A stretch of DNA of 64,000 bases from Pseudomonas synxantha. Its GTDB lineage: Bacteria > Pseudomonadota > Gammaproteobacteria > Pseudomonadales > Pseudomonadaceae. The notes beneath the pieces are model-generated. The model worked only from the letters and a program-made list of their open reading frames with translations, was not told the origin of the DNA and searched no databases. The position numbers and the translations under genes are program-made. The stretch's first letter is position 1, and each line of letters opens with the position of its first letter. Where the stretch lies: positions 5,828,001 to 5,892,000 of the forward strand of contig NZ_LT629786.1 in the NCBI RefSeq assembly GCF_900105675.1. Reading direction: 5' to 3'. This document shows, one piece after another, positions 39,058-48,115 of the stretch.

Positions 39058-39995
39058 TGCGGGCCGGCCTCGCCATAGACTTTCTGCAGGATGGCGCCAG
39101 CGCCTTTGTCCAGCAACTCCTCGGCGACCTGGATGCCCAGGGCCGTGGCATCACGTTGCGGGCCGCGCACTTCGGCGGTCAGCAGCGTACCGCCGTCCGG
39201 GTCGCCGACCAGGCCACGCAGCCACAGGTTTTCACCTTCGAGCACGGCATAGCAGGCGATTGGCACTTGGCAGCCACCATTGAGATGCTTGTTCAAGGCA
39301 CGCTCGGCGGTGACACGCACTTCGGTATCCGCGTGATCAAGGGGCTTGAGCAGTGCGTGGATTTCGCTGTCGGCGGTGCGGCATTCAATGCCGACCGCGC
39401 CCTGCCCGCCCGCGGGCAGGCTGTCTTCGATGCTGATGGCTGACGTGATGCGCTCTTCGAAGCCCAGGCGGATCAAGCCGGCAGCGGCAAGGATGATTGC
39501 GTCATATTCACCGGCGTCGAGCTTGGCAAGGCGAGTGTTGACGTTGCCGCGCAGGAAACGGATCTGCAAATCGGGGCGCCGGCTCAGCAACTGAGCCTGG
39601 CGACGCAGGCTGGAGGTGCCGACGATACTGCCCAGCGGCAATTCATCCAGGGATGCGTAGGTGTTGGAAACAAAGGCGTCACGCGGGTCTTCGCGCTCGC
39701 AGATGCAAAAAAGGCCCAGGCCTTCAGGGAAGTCCATGGGCACATCTTTCATCGAATGCACGGCGATGTCGGCTTCGTTCTCCAGCAGCGCGGTTTCCAG
39801 CTCCTTGACGAACAAGCCTTTGCCGCCGATTTTCGACAGTGGCGAGTCGAGCAGCTTGTCGCCGCGACTGACCATGGGCACCAGGGATACCTTGAGGCCC
39901 GGATGGGCCTGCTCAAGGCGTGCTTTGACGTATTCGGCCTGCCACAAGGCCAGGGCGCTTTTACGGGTGGCGATGCGGATTTCGCGAGAGGACAT
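39054..39995 (-). CDS. hemC: Hydroxymethylbilane synthase (porphobilinogen deaminase)
   Basis: A 313-residue enzyme that polymerises four porphobilinogens. The dipyrromethane-cofactor cysteine is C242 in [14 protein letters not shown]. Substrate-binding motifs include [35 protein letters not shown] and [11 protein letters not shown]. The length is normal. It is first in the hemCDXY operon and follows algR on the same strand with a gap of about 140 bp. Confidence 0.97.
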   Translation of the reverse strand: MSSREIRIATRKSALALWQAEYVKARLEQAHPGLKVSLVPMVSRGDKLLDSPLSKIGGKGLFVKELETALLENEADIAVHSMKDVPMDFPEGLGLFCICEREDPRDAFVSNTYASLDELPLGSIVGTSSLRRQAQLLSRRPDLQIRFLRGNVNTRLAKLDAGEYDAIILAAAGLIRLGFEERITSAISIEDSLPAGGQGAVGIECRTADSEIHALLKPLDHADTEVRVTAERALNKHLNGGCQVPIACYAVLEGENLWLRGLVGDPDGGTLLTAEVRGPQRDATALGIQVAEELLDKGAGAILQKVYGEAGPQ

Positions 39996-40133
39996 GGATC
40001 AATCCGAACTGAATAGTTACAGCGGATAATAACAGCTCAGGCAAATACGCTTTGATTTGAATCAGCAAGTGCGGGGCCTCCCTGGCCACATCGCACCGGG
40101 ATAAGGAATGCAGACCGCGCCGCAGCCCTTGGG

Positions 40134-40880
40134 CTAAAGCTGCTGCATCATCTTGCGCACGCCGGCGACGTGGCGTCGACTGACAATCAGTGCATCGCCG
40201 TTGAGTCCCTTCAGGAATAGCTGAAAGTGCCCCAGGGGCGTACGTTGCAGGCGCTCGATACGTTCACGGGCTACCAGCGCGTTGCGATGGATGCGCACGA
40301 AGCGATCGCCAAACTCGTCCTCGAGAGCCTTGAGCGGCTCATCGAGTAATACCTCGCCCAACTCATGACGCAGGGTCACGTACTTGTGATCGGCAATAAA
40401 GTAGACGACCTGGCTAAGGGGGATCAGCTCGATGCCCTTGCGGGTGCGCGCACTGATGTGGCTGCGTGGCCCGTTACCACTTTGGGCGGCCGGCTGGGTC
40501 AAGGCAGCGAGCTGGGCGCGATTGGGTCGCTCGGCTTTCTTCAAAGCCTTGAGCAAGGCTTCGGCGTTGACCGGCTTGACGAGAAAACTGACAGTGCTGT
40601 CTTCGAGCGTCTGTGCAGAAAACTCATCCTGAGCCGCACACAACACCACGGCCGGTGGCGATTCACGCTCGCTCAGGCGAGCAGCCACTTGCAGGCCATC
40701 GAGGCCCGGCATGCGGATATCGAGCAGCACCAGGTCGGGCTTGAGGCTGTCGATCAGGGTCAACGCCTCCTCACCGTTGGCGGCACTCGGTTCAAGGATT
40801 GTATAACCCTCGAGTTCACTGACCAGACGGCTCAGTCGCTCGCGGGCTTGGGGTTCGTCATCAACGATCAGGACATTCAT
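40134..40880 (-). CDS. algR: AlgR, LytTR-family response regulator
   Basis: A 248-residue transcription regulator. Residues 1-120 form the receiver domain with the acidic pocket VDDEP and phospho-acceptor D54 in VLLDIRMPG, and K in FLVKPVN. Residues 140-245 are the LytTR DNA-binding domain (RKGIELIPLSQVVYFIADHKYV, FVRIHRNALVARERI). In P. aeruginosa AlgR controls alginate, twitching and virulence. ATG 40880 is chosen because it matches the family start; its ATGA overlaps the stop of the algZ remnant. The receiver is intact although its cognate kinase gene is not. Confidence 0.95.
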   Translation of the reverse strand: MNVLIVDDEPQARERLSRLVSELEGYTILEPSAANGEEALTLIDSLKPDLVLLDIRMPGLDGLQVAARLSERESPPAVVLCAAQDEFSAQTLEDSTVSFLVKPVNAEALLKALKKAERPNRAQLAALTQPAAQSGNGPRSHISARTRKGIELIPLSQVVYFIADHKYVTLRHELGEVLLDEPLKALEDEFGDRFVRIHRNALVARERIERLQRTPLGHFQLFLKGLNGDALIVSRRHVAGVRKMMQQL

Positions 40881-41113
40881 ATTGCGCTGGATTCCTGCGT
40901 GAGTCTCGCACAAGGATAGCGTAGACAGGTGCGGTGACTTACGTCACAGCGATCCACGCTAAGACTAGCGCGAGCGGCAAAAAGTGCCCTGAGAGCGGCA
41001 CCCAAATTTACCCGGACCTGTTCAATTGCGCCCAGGACCTGCTGCCGTCGGGCATCGTCGTAGGGTTCACTGATACACAATCCGAATACCCCCCTGTTTA
41101 ATGGATAGTCTGG
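40877..41113 (-). pseudogene. C-terminal remnant of sensor gene fimS/algZ
   Basis: An open stretch of about 79 codons with no proper start (an in-frame stop lies at 41114-41116) ending in TGA that overlaps the algR start as ATGA. From about 41080 the translation reads LCISEPYDDARRQQVLG, then QVRVNLGAALRALFAARASL and LRYPCARLTQ. This is the pattern of the ATP-binding C-terminus of LytS/AlgZ-type histidine kinases (N-P-Y-D, then x-NVR-x-RL-x-ALFG-x-x-ASL-x-V, then LRYP). The N-terminal membrane domain, the phospho-histidine and most of the ATPase domain are absent. The usual glycine after ALF is alanine and the RDGRH-like stretch is altered, so decay is advanced. The identification is by remembered family pattern and by position. 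Confidence 0.65.
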
Positions 41114-41381
41114 TTATGACCGCATCAGTCGACTTTGGTGCATTCACACACTATCAGTGCAACTGTAGACGCTCACCAAGACGATATTGCTCAATCGTCA
41201 AATATCGTTTCAACAAGTACCTGCCTCCAGTCTCGTCCCGGATGCGGTCGGCGGCAAGGCACTTAGCCATCTACGGCGCAAATAAAATTGCCAGGCACCC
41301 GCAACACCGCCACCAAGGGCAACCCTGTTATTATCGCCGGCACACCTCCATGCCTCTTTCAAACAGATCACGAGCGAATCC
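41114..41381. other. Remainder of the algR-argH intergenic region
   Basis: About 270 bp between the algZ remnant and argH. It should hold the argH promoter and whatever now drives algR leftward. No gene or convincing hairpin is seen. A moderately AT-rich segment lies near 41185-41225. Confidence 0.5.
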
Positions 41382-42776
41382 ATGAGCACCGACAAGACCA
41401 ACCAGTCCTGGGGCGGCCGCTTCAGTGAACCCGTCGACGCCTTCGTCGCCCGCTTCACCGCCTCCGTCACCTTTGACCAGCGCCTGTACCGCCACGACAT
41501 CATGGGCTCCATCGCCCACGCCACGATGCTGGCCAAGGTCGGCGTGCTGACCGACGCCGAGCGTGACAGCATCATCGACGGCCTGACCACCATCCGCGGT
41601 GAGATCGAGGCCGGTACGTTCGATTGGCGCGTCGACCTGGAAGATGTGCACATGAACATCGAGGCGCGCCTGACCGACCGCATCGGCGTAACCGGCAAGA
41701 AACTGCACACCGGCCGCAGCCGTAACGATCAGGTAGCCACCGATATCCGCTTGTGGCTGCGCGATGAAATCGACCTGATCCTGGCCGAAATCACCCGCCT
41801 GCAAAAAGGTTTGCTGGAGCAGGCCGAGCGTGAATCGGACACCATCATGCCCGGCTTCACCCACTTGCAGACCGCACAGCCGGTGACCTTCGGCCACCAC
41901 CTGCTGGCCTGGTTCGAAATGCTCAGCCGCGACTACGAGCGCCTGGTGGATTGCCGCAAGCGCGCCAACCGCATGCCATTGGGCAGCGCCGCGCTGGCGG
42001 GTACCACCTACCCGATCGACCGCGAGTACACCGCACAACTGCTGGGCTTTGACGCCGTGGGCGGCAACTCCCTGGATGGCGTGTCGGATCGTGACTTCGC
42101 CATCGAATTCTGCGCCGCCGCCAGCATTGCGATGATGCACCTGTCGCGTTTCTCGGAGGAGCTGGTGCTATGGACCAGCGCGCAGTTCCAGTTCATTGAC
42201 CTGCCGGACCGCTTTTGCACCGGCAGCTCGATCATGCCGCAAAAGAAGAACCCCGACGTGCCCGAACTGGTACGGGGCAAAAGCGGCCGGGTATTCGGCG
42301 CACTGATGGGCCTGTTGACCCTGATGAAAGGCCAACCCCTGGCCTACAACAAGGACAACCAGGAAGACAAGGAACCGCTGTTCGACGCCGCCGACACCCT
42401 GCGCGACTCGCTGCGTGCCTTTGCCGACATGATCCCGGCGATCAAGCCCAAGCACGCGATGATGCGTGAAGCAGCCCTGCGCGGGTTTTCCACCGCGACC
42501 GACCTGGCTGACTACCTGGTACGCCGTGGCCTGCCGTTCCGTGATTGTCACGAAATCGTCGGCCACGCGGTTAAATATGGCGTAGACACCGGCAAGGACC
42601 TGGCGGAAATGAGCCTGGAAGAACTGCGCCAGTTCAGCGACCAGATCGAGCAGGATGTATTTGCCGTGCTGACCCTGGAAGGTTCGGTGAACGCCCGCGA
42701 CCATGTGGGCGGTACTGCGCCAGCACAGGTCAAGGCTGCCGTAGTACGCGGCAAAGAATTGCTCGCCAGCCGCTAA
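41382..42776 (+). CDS. argH: Argininosuccinate lyase
   Basis: A 464-residue enzyme of arginine synthesis that splits argininosuccinate into arginine and fumarate. The superfamily signature [12 protein letters not shown] (about residues 283-294) holds the catalytic serine loop. [11 protein letters not shown] and [13 protein letters not shown] are the other two conserved regions, with the catalytic histidine in the latter. The length is typical. It is monocistronic, with a REPIN right after the stop. Confidence 0.97.
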   Translation: MSTDKTNQSWGGRFSEPVDAFVARFTASVTFDQRLYRHDIMGSIAHATMLAKVGVLTDAERDSIIDGLTTIRGEIEAGTFDWRVDLEDVHMNIEARLTDRIGVTGKKLHTGRSRNDQVATDIRLWLRDEIDLILAEITRLQKGLLEQAERESDTIMPGFTHLQTAQPVTFGHHLLAWFEMLSRDYERLVDCRKRANRMPLGSAALAGTTYPIDREYTAQLLGFDAVGGNSLDGVSDRDFAIEFCAAASIAMMHLSRFSEELVLWTSAQFQFIDLPDRFCTGSSIMPQKKNPDVPELVRGKSGRVFGALMGLLTLMKGQPLAYNKDNQEDKEPLFDAADTLRDSLRAFADMIPAIKPKHAMMREAALRGFSTATDLADYLVRRGLPFRDCHEIVGHAVKYGVDTGKDLAEMSLEELRQFSDQIEQDVFAVLTLEGSVNARDHVGGTAPAQVKAAVVRGKELLASR

Positions 42777-42780
42777 AACT

Positions 42781-42867
42781 GTGGGAGGGGGCTTGCTCCC
42801 GATGGCGGTGGGTCAGCTAAGGTTTTCTTACCTGATACACCGCCATCGGGAGCAAGCCCCCGCCCAC
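42781..42867. repeat. REPIN hairpin between argH and the GST gene
   Basis: Arms GTGGGAGGGGGCTTGCTCCC and GGGAGCAAGCCCCCGCCCAC differ at one base. Inner arms GATGGCGGTG / CACCGCCATC are perfect. It starts four bases after the argH stop in a convergent gap. Confidence 0.92.
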
Positions 42868-42872
42868 ATTGA

Positions 42873-43532
42873 TTATTTTTTGGCCGCAATCATCGCCATG
42901 AATGCCGGCATCGCCGCCTGCCTGTCCGCCTCCACCTTCTGCGCATTGGGCATTTCATTCAGGCGCCCCAGCAATGCCTTCGCTTGCGGCAACTGCGCCA
43001 GCAAGTCCAGCCCAAACAGCTTCTCACCCACGCCGCAGGCCAGGTTCAAGCTGAACATGAAATACAAATCTGCAATCGTGAAGCTCTCACCCGCCACATA
43101 AGGCGCGAACTTACCATGCCGACCTAACGCAGCGATCCCAAGCAACAACTCGGCCTTGGATTTTTCCTTGATCGCCTCCGGCACCGGCATGCCGAAAAAC
43201 GCCTCGGCGAAACAGGCACGGGCAGGCAATTCGATGTACAGCTCGATCTCCCTGCATAACGCCAGCACCTGGGCACGCTGGAACGGCTCGGCCGGAAGCA
43301 GCGCTGGGCCTTCCTGGGTCTGCTCGATGTATTCGAGGATCACGCTGGTTTCGTTGATAAATCCCTGCGTCACGCCCAGCACCGGCACCTTGCCGCGGGG
43401 GCTTATCGCCAGCGCTTCGGGGGTTTGCCCGGCATAAAAAGGCACCTCTTCGAAAGGCAGCCCTTTCTCCAGCAGCGCCAGTTTCACCATGTTGTAGTAG
43501 TTGCTGACCGAAAATCCGTAAAGCTTGAGCAT
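42873..43532 (-). CDS. Glutathione S-transferase family protein
   Basis: A 219-residue protein with an N-terminal thioredoxin-like domain (MLKLYGFSVSNYYNMVKLALLEKG; GKVPVL and NETSVILEYIE bind glutathione) and an all-helical C-terminal domain from about residue 85 (FTIADLYFMF is the N-capping motif region). The ATG at 43532 has GGAGG upstream. The physiological substrate is unknown. It is convergent with argH. Confidence 0.9.
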   Translation of the reverse strand: MLKLYGFSVSNYYNMVKLALLEKGLPFEEVPFYAGQTPEALAISPRGKVPVLGVTQGFINETSVILEYIEQTQEGPALLPAEPFQRAQVLALCREIELYIELPARACFAEAFFGMPVPEAIKEKSKAELLLGIAALGRHGKFAPYVAGESFTIADLYFMFSLNLACGVGEKLFGLDLLAQLPQAKALLGRLNEMPNAQKVEADRQAAMPAFMAMIAAKK

Positions 43533-43657
43533 CGCAAAGCCTCCAGGCCGGGTGCGGGGTTGGCTGCAAGAGTTATAGATGCCCGAAGCCGGGCTGACCA
43601 GCAGCATCACTTAGCTGAATGGCGGTAGACTGACGTCCTTTCCTTAAGGAGCCTGCC

Positions 43658-43942
43658 ATGAGCGAGCCGACCGATATTGATAACGACGAAGAAGAGTTCA
43701 CCGAAAGCACGCTGACCCAGGCCATCGAAAACCAGATCGAAAGCGACAACCCGCCTGCCGCCAAGGCCACCTTCAATAAACTGACCCTGGTAGGTTACGA
43801 GCGCGACGACATTTTGAACCTCATGGCCCATGTGCTGGCTGTTGAGATAGACAAGATGCTCGAAGAAGACCGTGCTTTCGATACCGAATGGTATGAAACG
43901 GCGTTGCGAGCGCTCCCTGAACTACCGCCTGAAAACAACTGA
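43658..43942 (+). CDS. Small acidic protein of unknown function
   Basis: A 94-residue protein with a very acidic N-terminus (DIDNDEEEFTESTLTQAIENQIESDNPP), a likely helical middle (KATFNKLTLVGYERDDILNLMAHVLAVEIDKMLEE) and a short Pro-rich end. It has a strong ribosome site (AAGGAG eight bases before ATG). The coding style and position suggest a real conserved pseudomonad gene. I do not recognise a family. It could be a metal- or protein-binding helper; nothing in context decides. Confidence 0.75.
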   Translation: MSEPTDIDNDEEEFTESTLTQAIENQIESDNPPAAKATFNKLTLVGYERDDILNLMAHVLAVEIDKMLEEDRAFDTEWYETALRALPELPPENN

Positions 43943-44092
43943 AACCAGCCTTGGCGTGGCCGGGAAGCCCGCTTCCTCGCCACAAATCTGCGCCATATCA
44001 ATACCTACGACTTTCTCACTGGACAGCCCGCCAAAGTGCGTTCACCTTATGGCTTGCTAGCCTCTAATAAATTTAGAAAGTCTGGAGTCCTT

Positions 44093-44347
44093 ATGTCGTA
44101 TACACCCGAGTTGGTTGCCGAACTGGAAATCCTTGCACTCTTCAACCTGGGCAGTTCCCAGGAAGGTCTGAAAGTCCACCAGACTGCCGCTCCTGCCGCC
44201 ATTGCCGCTGCCAAGCGCCTGTTCGAGAAAAAACTGATCGACCAGCCGGATGGCGGTTATCTGACCAGCCTGGGTCGTGACGCCGCCGAACAAGCGCAAA
44301 CCCTGCTGACTATCCTGACCACCAGCTCGACCAAAGAAGCCGCCTGA
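44093..44347 (+). CDS. TIGR02647 family protein
   Basis: An 84-residue protein beginning MSYTPELVAELEILALFNLGSSQEG, with AAPAAIAAAKRLFEKKLIDQPDGGYLTSLGRDAAEQAQ. This is the layout of the small TIGR02647 family, whose shape resembles a winged-helix (the LFEKKLIDQPDGGYLT part looks like a recognition helix and wing). The function is unknown. GGAG lies six bases before the ATG. In P. aeruginosa the orthologue also precedes cyaA. Confidence 0.8.
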   Translation: MSYTPELVAELEILALFNLGSSQEGLKVHQTAAPAAIAAAKRLFEKKLIDQPDGGYLTSLGRDAAEQAQTLLTILTTSSTKEAA

Positions 44348-44359
44348 TAACTGATACCG

Positions 44360-44391
44360 CCCGTGGAGTACGCCCTTGCGGATTCCACGGG
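44360..44391 (+). other. Stem-loop after the TIGR02647 gene
   Basis: Arms CCCGTGGA and TCCACGGG around a 16-base loop, 13 bases after the stop codon. No T run follows, so it is more likely a 3' protective hairpin than a strong intrinsic terminator. Confidence 0.45.
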
Positions 44392-44514
44392 TGTTGCTGC
44401 GCAACGGCGAAAATTCTGACACCAAAATCATTTCCCCTCTAAAACTCCTACGCTTCTGGCTGTAAACTCCTACACGGCCGCCCATGTCGGGCCCTGCGAG
44501 CCGCCGAGTTCGAC

Positions 44515-47355
44515 ATGACCCGCACCCATGAAATCCGCCCCGACCTGGACGAAGGCATCGACCGCAAGGTGCTGACCCAGTTGCGCGCGCGCTTCATGGC
44601 ACTCAATGAAGAGCGCATGGCCCGTGCCGTCGAGGGGCTGACCCCGCGCCAGCAAAGCGTGCTGACCCTCCTGCCGCTATTTTTCCACGTCAATCACCCG
44701 TTGTTACCGGGCTACGTCTCCAGCACCACTCCGGCCGGGCTGTCGAATTTCGAACCTGACGATCAGGCCCTGACCGAAGCCCAGCGCCTGACCCGCTCGT
44801 TCTCTTATAAGCCCCGCCACGGCAACCCGCCCCGACCGATCCACGGCCTATTCCTGATGGGCAGCCTCGGCACGCTGGCCCAGGCCGATCAAAGCGATAT
44901 GGATGTGTGGGTGTGCCATGCGCCCGATCTGAACGACAACGAACTGGCCGAGCTGCGCAAGAAGTGCCAATTGCTGGAGGCCTGGGCCCTGGGCATGGGC
45001 GCCGAAGCGCATTTCTTTTTGATCGAGCCGACGCGCTTCGTATTGGGTGAGCGCGACACGCAACTGAGTTCCGACGATTGCGGCACCACCCAGCACTACC
45101 TGCTGCTGGACGAGTTCTACCGCACCGCCATATGGCTGGCCGGGCGCACGCCGATCTGGTGGCTGGTGCCGGTGTATGAAGAACGCCGCTACGCCGAATT
45201 TACCCACACACTGATGTCCAAGCGTTTCATCCGCGCCGACGAGACCCTAGACCTTGGCCACCTGGCCCACATCCCGCCGGGCGAGTTCATGGGTGCCGGG
45301 CTGTGGCAATTGTTCAAGGGCATCGAATCCCCCTACAAGTCGGTGCTCAAGCTGTTGCTGACCGAGGTCTACGCCAGCGAACACCCAAACGTGCAATGCC
45401 TGAGCCTGCGTTTTAAACGGGCGGTGTTCGCCAACCAGGTCGATCTGGATGAGCTGGACCCTTACATCATGGTCTACCGCCGCATCGAGGAGTACCTCAA
45501 GGCTCGCAACGAGCCAGAGCGCCTGGAACTGGTGCGACGCAGCCTGTACCTGAAGGTCAACCGCAAGCTCAGCGTCGGCCAGCGCACTACCGGTTGGCAA
45601 CGGCTGCTGCTCGAGCGCCTGGCTCTTGAGTGGGGTTGGGACCAACGCCAACTGGCCCTGCTGGACAGCCGCAGCCAGTGGAAAGTGCGCCAGGTCGCTT
45701 CCGAACGCCGTGCCCTGGTCAATGAGCTGAACTACAGTTACCGCTTCCTCACCCAGTTCGCCCGTACCGAACAGACTGTCAGCCTGATCAACAAGCGCGA
45801 CCTCAACGTGTTGGGTCGGCGCCTGTATGCAGCGTTTGAGCGCAAGGCCGGCAAGGTTGAGTTCATCAACCCCGGTATTGCCCCCGACCTGGCCGAAGAT
45901 ACCCTGACACTGGTGCAGTCGCCCAACCGCAAGGAAGCCGGCCAGCACCATTGGGGCCTGTATAACGGCAACCTCACGGCCCTGGAATGGGAGCACTTCG
46001 CGCCGATCAAACGCAGCCGCGACCTGCTGGAAATGCTTACCTGGTGCCACCGCAACGGGGTGATCGACAGCAGTACGCGCCTGGCGCTGCACCCTGGCAC
46101 CAGTGACATGACCGAGTTTGAGCTGTTCAACCTGCTGGGTAGCCTGCAGCAGACCATTGCCCTGCCCCTGGCCAGCGTCGATGAAGTCCGTCTGTTGCGT
46201 CCGGCAGTGCCGGAAGAAGTGTTGTTGCTGATCAACGTCGGCGTCGACCCGCTCAAACATCATCGCGAACTGAATATCCTGATGACCACCGAGCGCACTG
46301 ACTCCCTGAGCTATGCCGGTGTACGCGACAACCTGGTGCTGACCCTGGACCAGGTCACGCTCAATAGCTGGAACGAGGTGATGGTCAGCCGCTACGACGG
46401 TCCCCACGCGCTGCTCGACTGTCTACGCGACTACCTCAACCAACTGCCATCGGATCATCTGCCACGGCTGCGGGTGCGCTGCTTCTGTCACAACCGTGCG
46501 CAGTTCATTGCCCAGCGTGTGGAGGAGGTATTCGACACTGCGCAGAACCTGCTGCTCAGCCAGGGCAATCACCGCTACCTGCTTCAGGTGCAGCAGCACT
46601 ATCACGTGATGGAACTGACACCGGGCCAGGCCACTCATGTGCCGCTGCCCACCCAGGACGCGCTGATTGCCTACCTCAGTGAGGAACTGGCCAGCTACAG
46701 CCCGTGGCACTTGGACGCCATGGCCCTGGAAGACCACGACCTGGCGTTGCTGCTACCCATGGGCCTGGCCGATTGCGTGCAGGTGTTCTATCGGGTCAAC
46801 GAAGGCTTCGCCGAGCTATACGTGCTCGACGAATTCAATGCCCTTTGGCAGCAGCGCCTGCCATTCCACGATGAACAGAGCCTGCTGGCGCCACTGCAGC
46901 GCTTCCTGCAATCGATCCTTTATCGCCGAGAGGCGTTATCGTCCCTGGACGCGCAGCCACCCCTGGGTGAGATTCACACCCTGTACTACCAGCTATTGCC
47001 CTCAGGCAACTCCCGCGCGCGCCGCGTCGAGCCAAGGCCAGCCCCGCAAAATCCTGCCGACAAGCCGTTTTATGACGTGCAGGCGATTATCGGCAAGGGC
47101 GCGCCGGGCCAGGTGGGGATTACGTTGTACTGCAATCAGCGGGAATTTTCCGAGCTGGAATTCGGCGACCAACTGTTTGCCGTGGTAGCCCAGGAGATCG
47201 TCGCGCAGCGCCAGGAGACCGAACGATACCGCTGCTATATCACCGATCTGGATTTGTCGGGCCTGCTGGGGGACGTGCAGAGCCCGAGCAATCTGTACCT
47301 GCGCTACAAGGCAGAACTGGAACAGTCACTCAATGCGGCGCTGGATCAGATCTAG
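44515..47355 (+). CDS. cyaA: Class I adenylate cyclase CyaA
   Basis: A 946-residue enzyme that makes cyclic AMP, larger than E. coli CyaA (848). The catalytic nucleotidyltransferase motif is FLMGSLGTLAQADQSDMDVWVC (about residues 113-134), with the GS and D-x-D elements. The N-terminal catalytic half is followed by a long regulatory half. cAMP would act through Vfr, which is not in this window. The stop overlaps the convergent rnk stop by four bases (CTAG). Confidence 0.95.
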   Translation: MTRTHEIRPDLDEGIDRKVLTQLRARFMALNEERMARAVEGLTPRQQSVLTLLPLFFHVNHPLLPGYVSSTTPAGLSNFEPDDQALTEAQRLTRSFSYKPRHGNPPRPIHGLFLMGSLGTLAQADQSDMDVWVCHAPDLNDNELAELRKKCQLLEAWALGMGAEAHFFLIEPTRFVLGERDTQLSSDDCGTTQHYLLLDEFYRTAIWLAGRTPIWWLVPVYEERRYAEFTHTLMSKRFIRADETLDLGHLAHIPPGEFMGAGLWQLFKGIESPYKSVLKLLLTEVYASEHPNVQCLSLRFKRAVFANQVDLDELDPYIMVYRRIEEYLKARNEPERLELVRRSLYLKVNRKLSVGQRTTGWQRLLLERLALEWGWDQRQLALLDSRSQWKVRQVASERRALVNELNYSYRFLTQFARTEQTVSLINKRDLNVLGRRLYAAFERKAGKVEFINPGIAPDLAEDTLTLVQSPNRKEAGQHHWGLYNGNLTALEWEHFAPIKRSRDLLEMLTWCHRNGVIDSSTRLALHPGTSDMTEFELFNLLGSLQQTIALPLASVDEVRLLRPAVPEEVLLLINVGVDPLKHHRELNILMTTERTDSLSYAGVRDNLVLTLDQVTLNSWNEVMVSRYDGPHALLDCLRDYLNQLPSDHLPRLRVRCFCHNRAQFIAQRVEEVFDTAQNLLLSQGNHRYLLQVQQHYHVMELTPGQATHVPLPTQDALIAYLSEELASYSPWHLDAMALEDHDLALLLPMGLADCVQVFYRVNEGFAELYVLDEFNALWQQRLPFHDEQSLLAPLQRFLQSILYRREALSSLDAQPPLGEIHTLYYQLLPSGNSRARRVEPRPAPQNPADKPFYDVQAIIGKGAPGQVGITLYCNQREFSELEFGDQLFAVVAQEIVAQRQETERYRCYITDLDLSGLLGDVQSPSNLYLRYKAELEQSLNAALDQI

Positions 47356-47762
47356 AGCGTGAAGGCGCCGCCATCTTTGGGCTGGCCTTCGACGTTGAGC
47401 AGTTCAAGCTTGAGTGTCTTGCCGCCCGGCGCAGGCCAGTCGATATGCTGGCCCACTTGCAAGCCCAGCAAGGCACTGCCCACCGGCGCGAGGATCGAGA
47501 TCTTGCCTTCGTCGGCATTCGCGTCCTTGGGGTAGACCAGGGTCAGGTGGTAGTCCTTGCCACTGCCTTGCTCACGGCAGTGCACGCTGGAGTTCATGGT
47601 CACGACAGTTGCAGGCACTTCATCGTGGCCAACCACTTCTTCGGCGCGGTCGAGTTCGTGTTGAAGGGCTTCGACGCCCGGCGAGTCCTCGCCTACACGG
47701 TCGATCAGTTGCTCAAGACGCTGCACGTCGAGACGGGTAAGAATGATGGAAGGTGCGGTCAT
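47352..47762 (-). CDS. rnk: Rnk, regulator of nucleoside diphosphate kinase
   Basis: A 136-residue GreA/GreB-family protein. The short N-terminal helical part (LDVQRLEQLIDRV) replaces the long Gre coiled coil. The C-terminal FKBP-like domain includes SILAPVGSALLGLQVGQHIDWPAPGG. Rnk binds RNA polymerase and in P. aeruginosa was found as a suppressor of algQ mutants, restoring Ndk and alginate. The algQ gene lies in the same window at 34491. Confidence 0.93.
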   Translation of the reverse strand: MTAPSIILTRLDVQRLEQLIDRVGEDSPGVEALQHELDRAEEVVGHDEVPATVVTMNSSVHCREQGSGKDYHLTLVYPKDANADEGKISILAPVGSALLGLQVGQHIDWPAPGGKTLKLELLNVEGQPKDGGAFTL

Positions 47763-47801
47763 GATTCAGGCAGACTCCTTTTTTTCTGCACAAAAAAGCA
47801 A

Positions 47802-47826
47802 AACCCCGCCAGGAAAAGGCGGGGTT
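47802..47826 (-). terminator. Terminator of the cyaY-DUF1289 operon
   Basis: Stem AACCCCGCC-TTTTCCT-GGCGGGGTT on the minus strand, followed by TTGCTTTTTTG. It stops leftward transcription from cyaY before rnk. Confidence 0.82.
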
Positions 47827-47894
47827 CTCGCGGACCTCGATGAGTTGAGGTGTATCCGGACACTACCACAGCGACACAAATAAACAAGACGACG

Positions 47895-48113
47895 TCAGGC
47901 GCGTGCCTTGCGTTGCTCAGCTTCGGCGCAGATCACCCGGCGCCGCGCATCGTCGGCGGAACGCCATTCGCGGATATCTTCCACATGGCGGAAGCAACCG
48001 AGGCAAACCTTCTGTTCGTCCAGGCGACACAAACTGATACAAGGTGACGGCACCGCCGGGCTGACATTGCTGAACAGCGGCTTGGGCGGGCGTACGGGTA
48101 AAGGCTGGGTCAC
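47895..48113 (-). CDS. DUF1289 domain protein
   Basis: A 72-residue protein with the DUF1289 cysteine pattern SPCISLCRLDEQKVCLGCFRHVEDIREW: C-x3-C then C-x2-C, a likely zinc or iron-sulfur site. A Pro-rich N-terminus and a basic end flank it. Function is unknown. It starts two bases after cyaY, so the two are co-transcribed; association with frataxin hints at metal handling, which is inference. Confidence 0.85.
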   Translation of the reverse strand: MTQPLPVRPPKPLFSNVSPAVPSPCISLCRLDEQKVCLGCFRHVEDIREWRSADDARRRVICAEAEQRKARA

Positions 48114-48115
48114 GG

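Noticed and set aside
47802..47826. Hairpin considered as a cyaA terminator
   Set aside because: It lies beyond rnk, more than 400 bp after cyaA, and the T-rich tract follows it on the minus strand, which assigns it to the cyaY-DUF1289 transcript.
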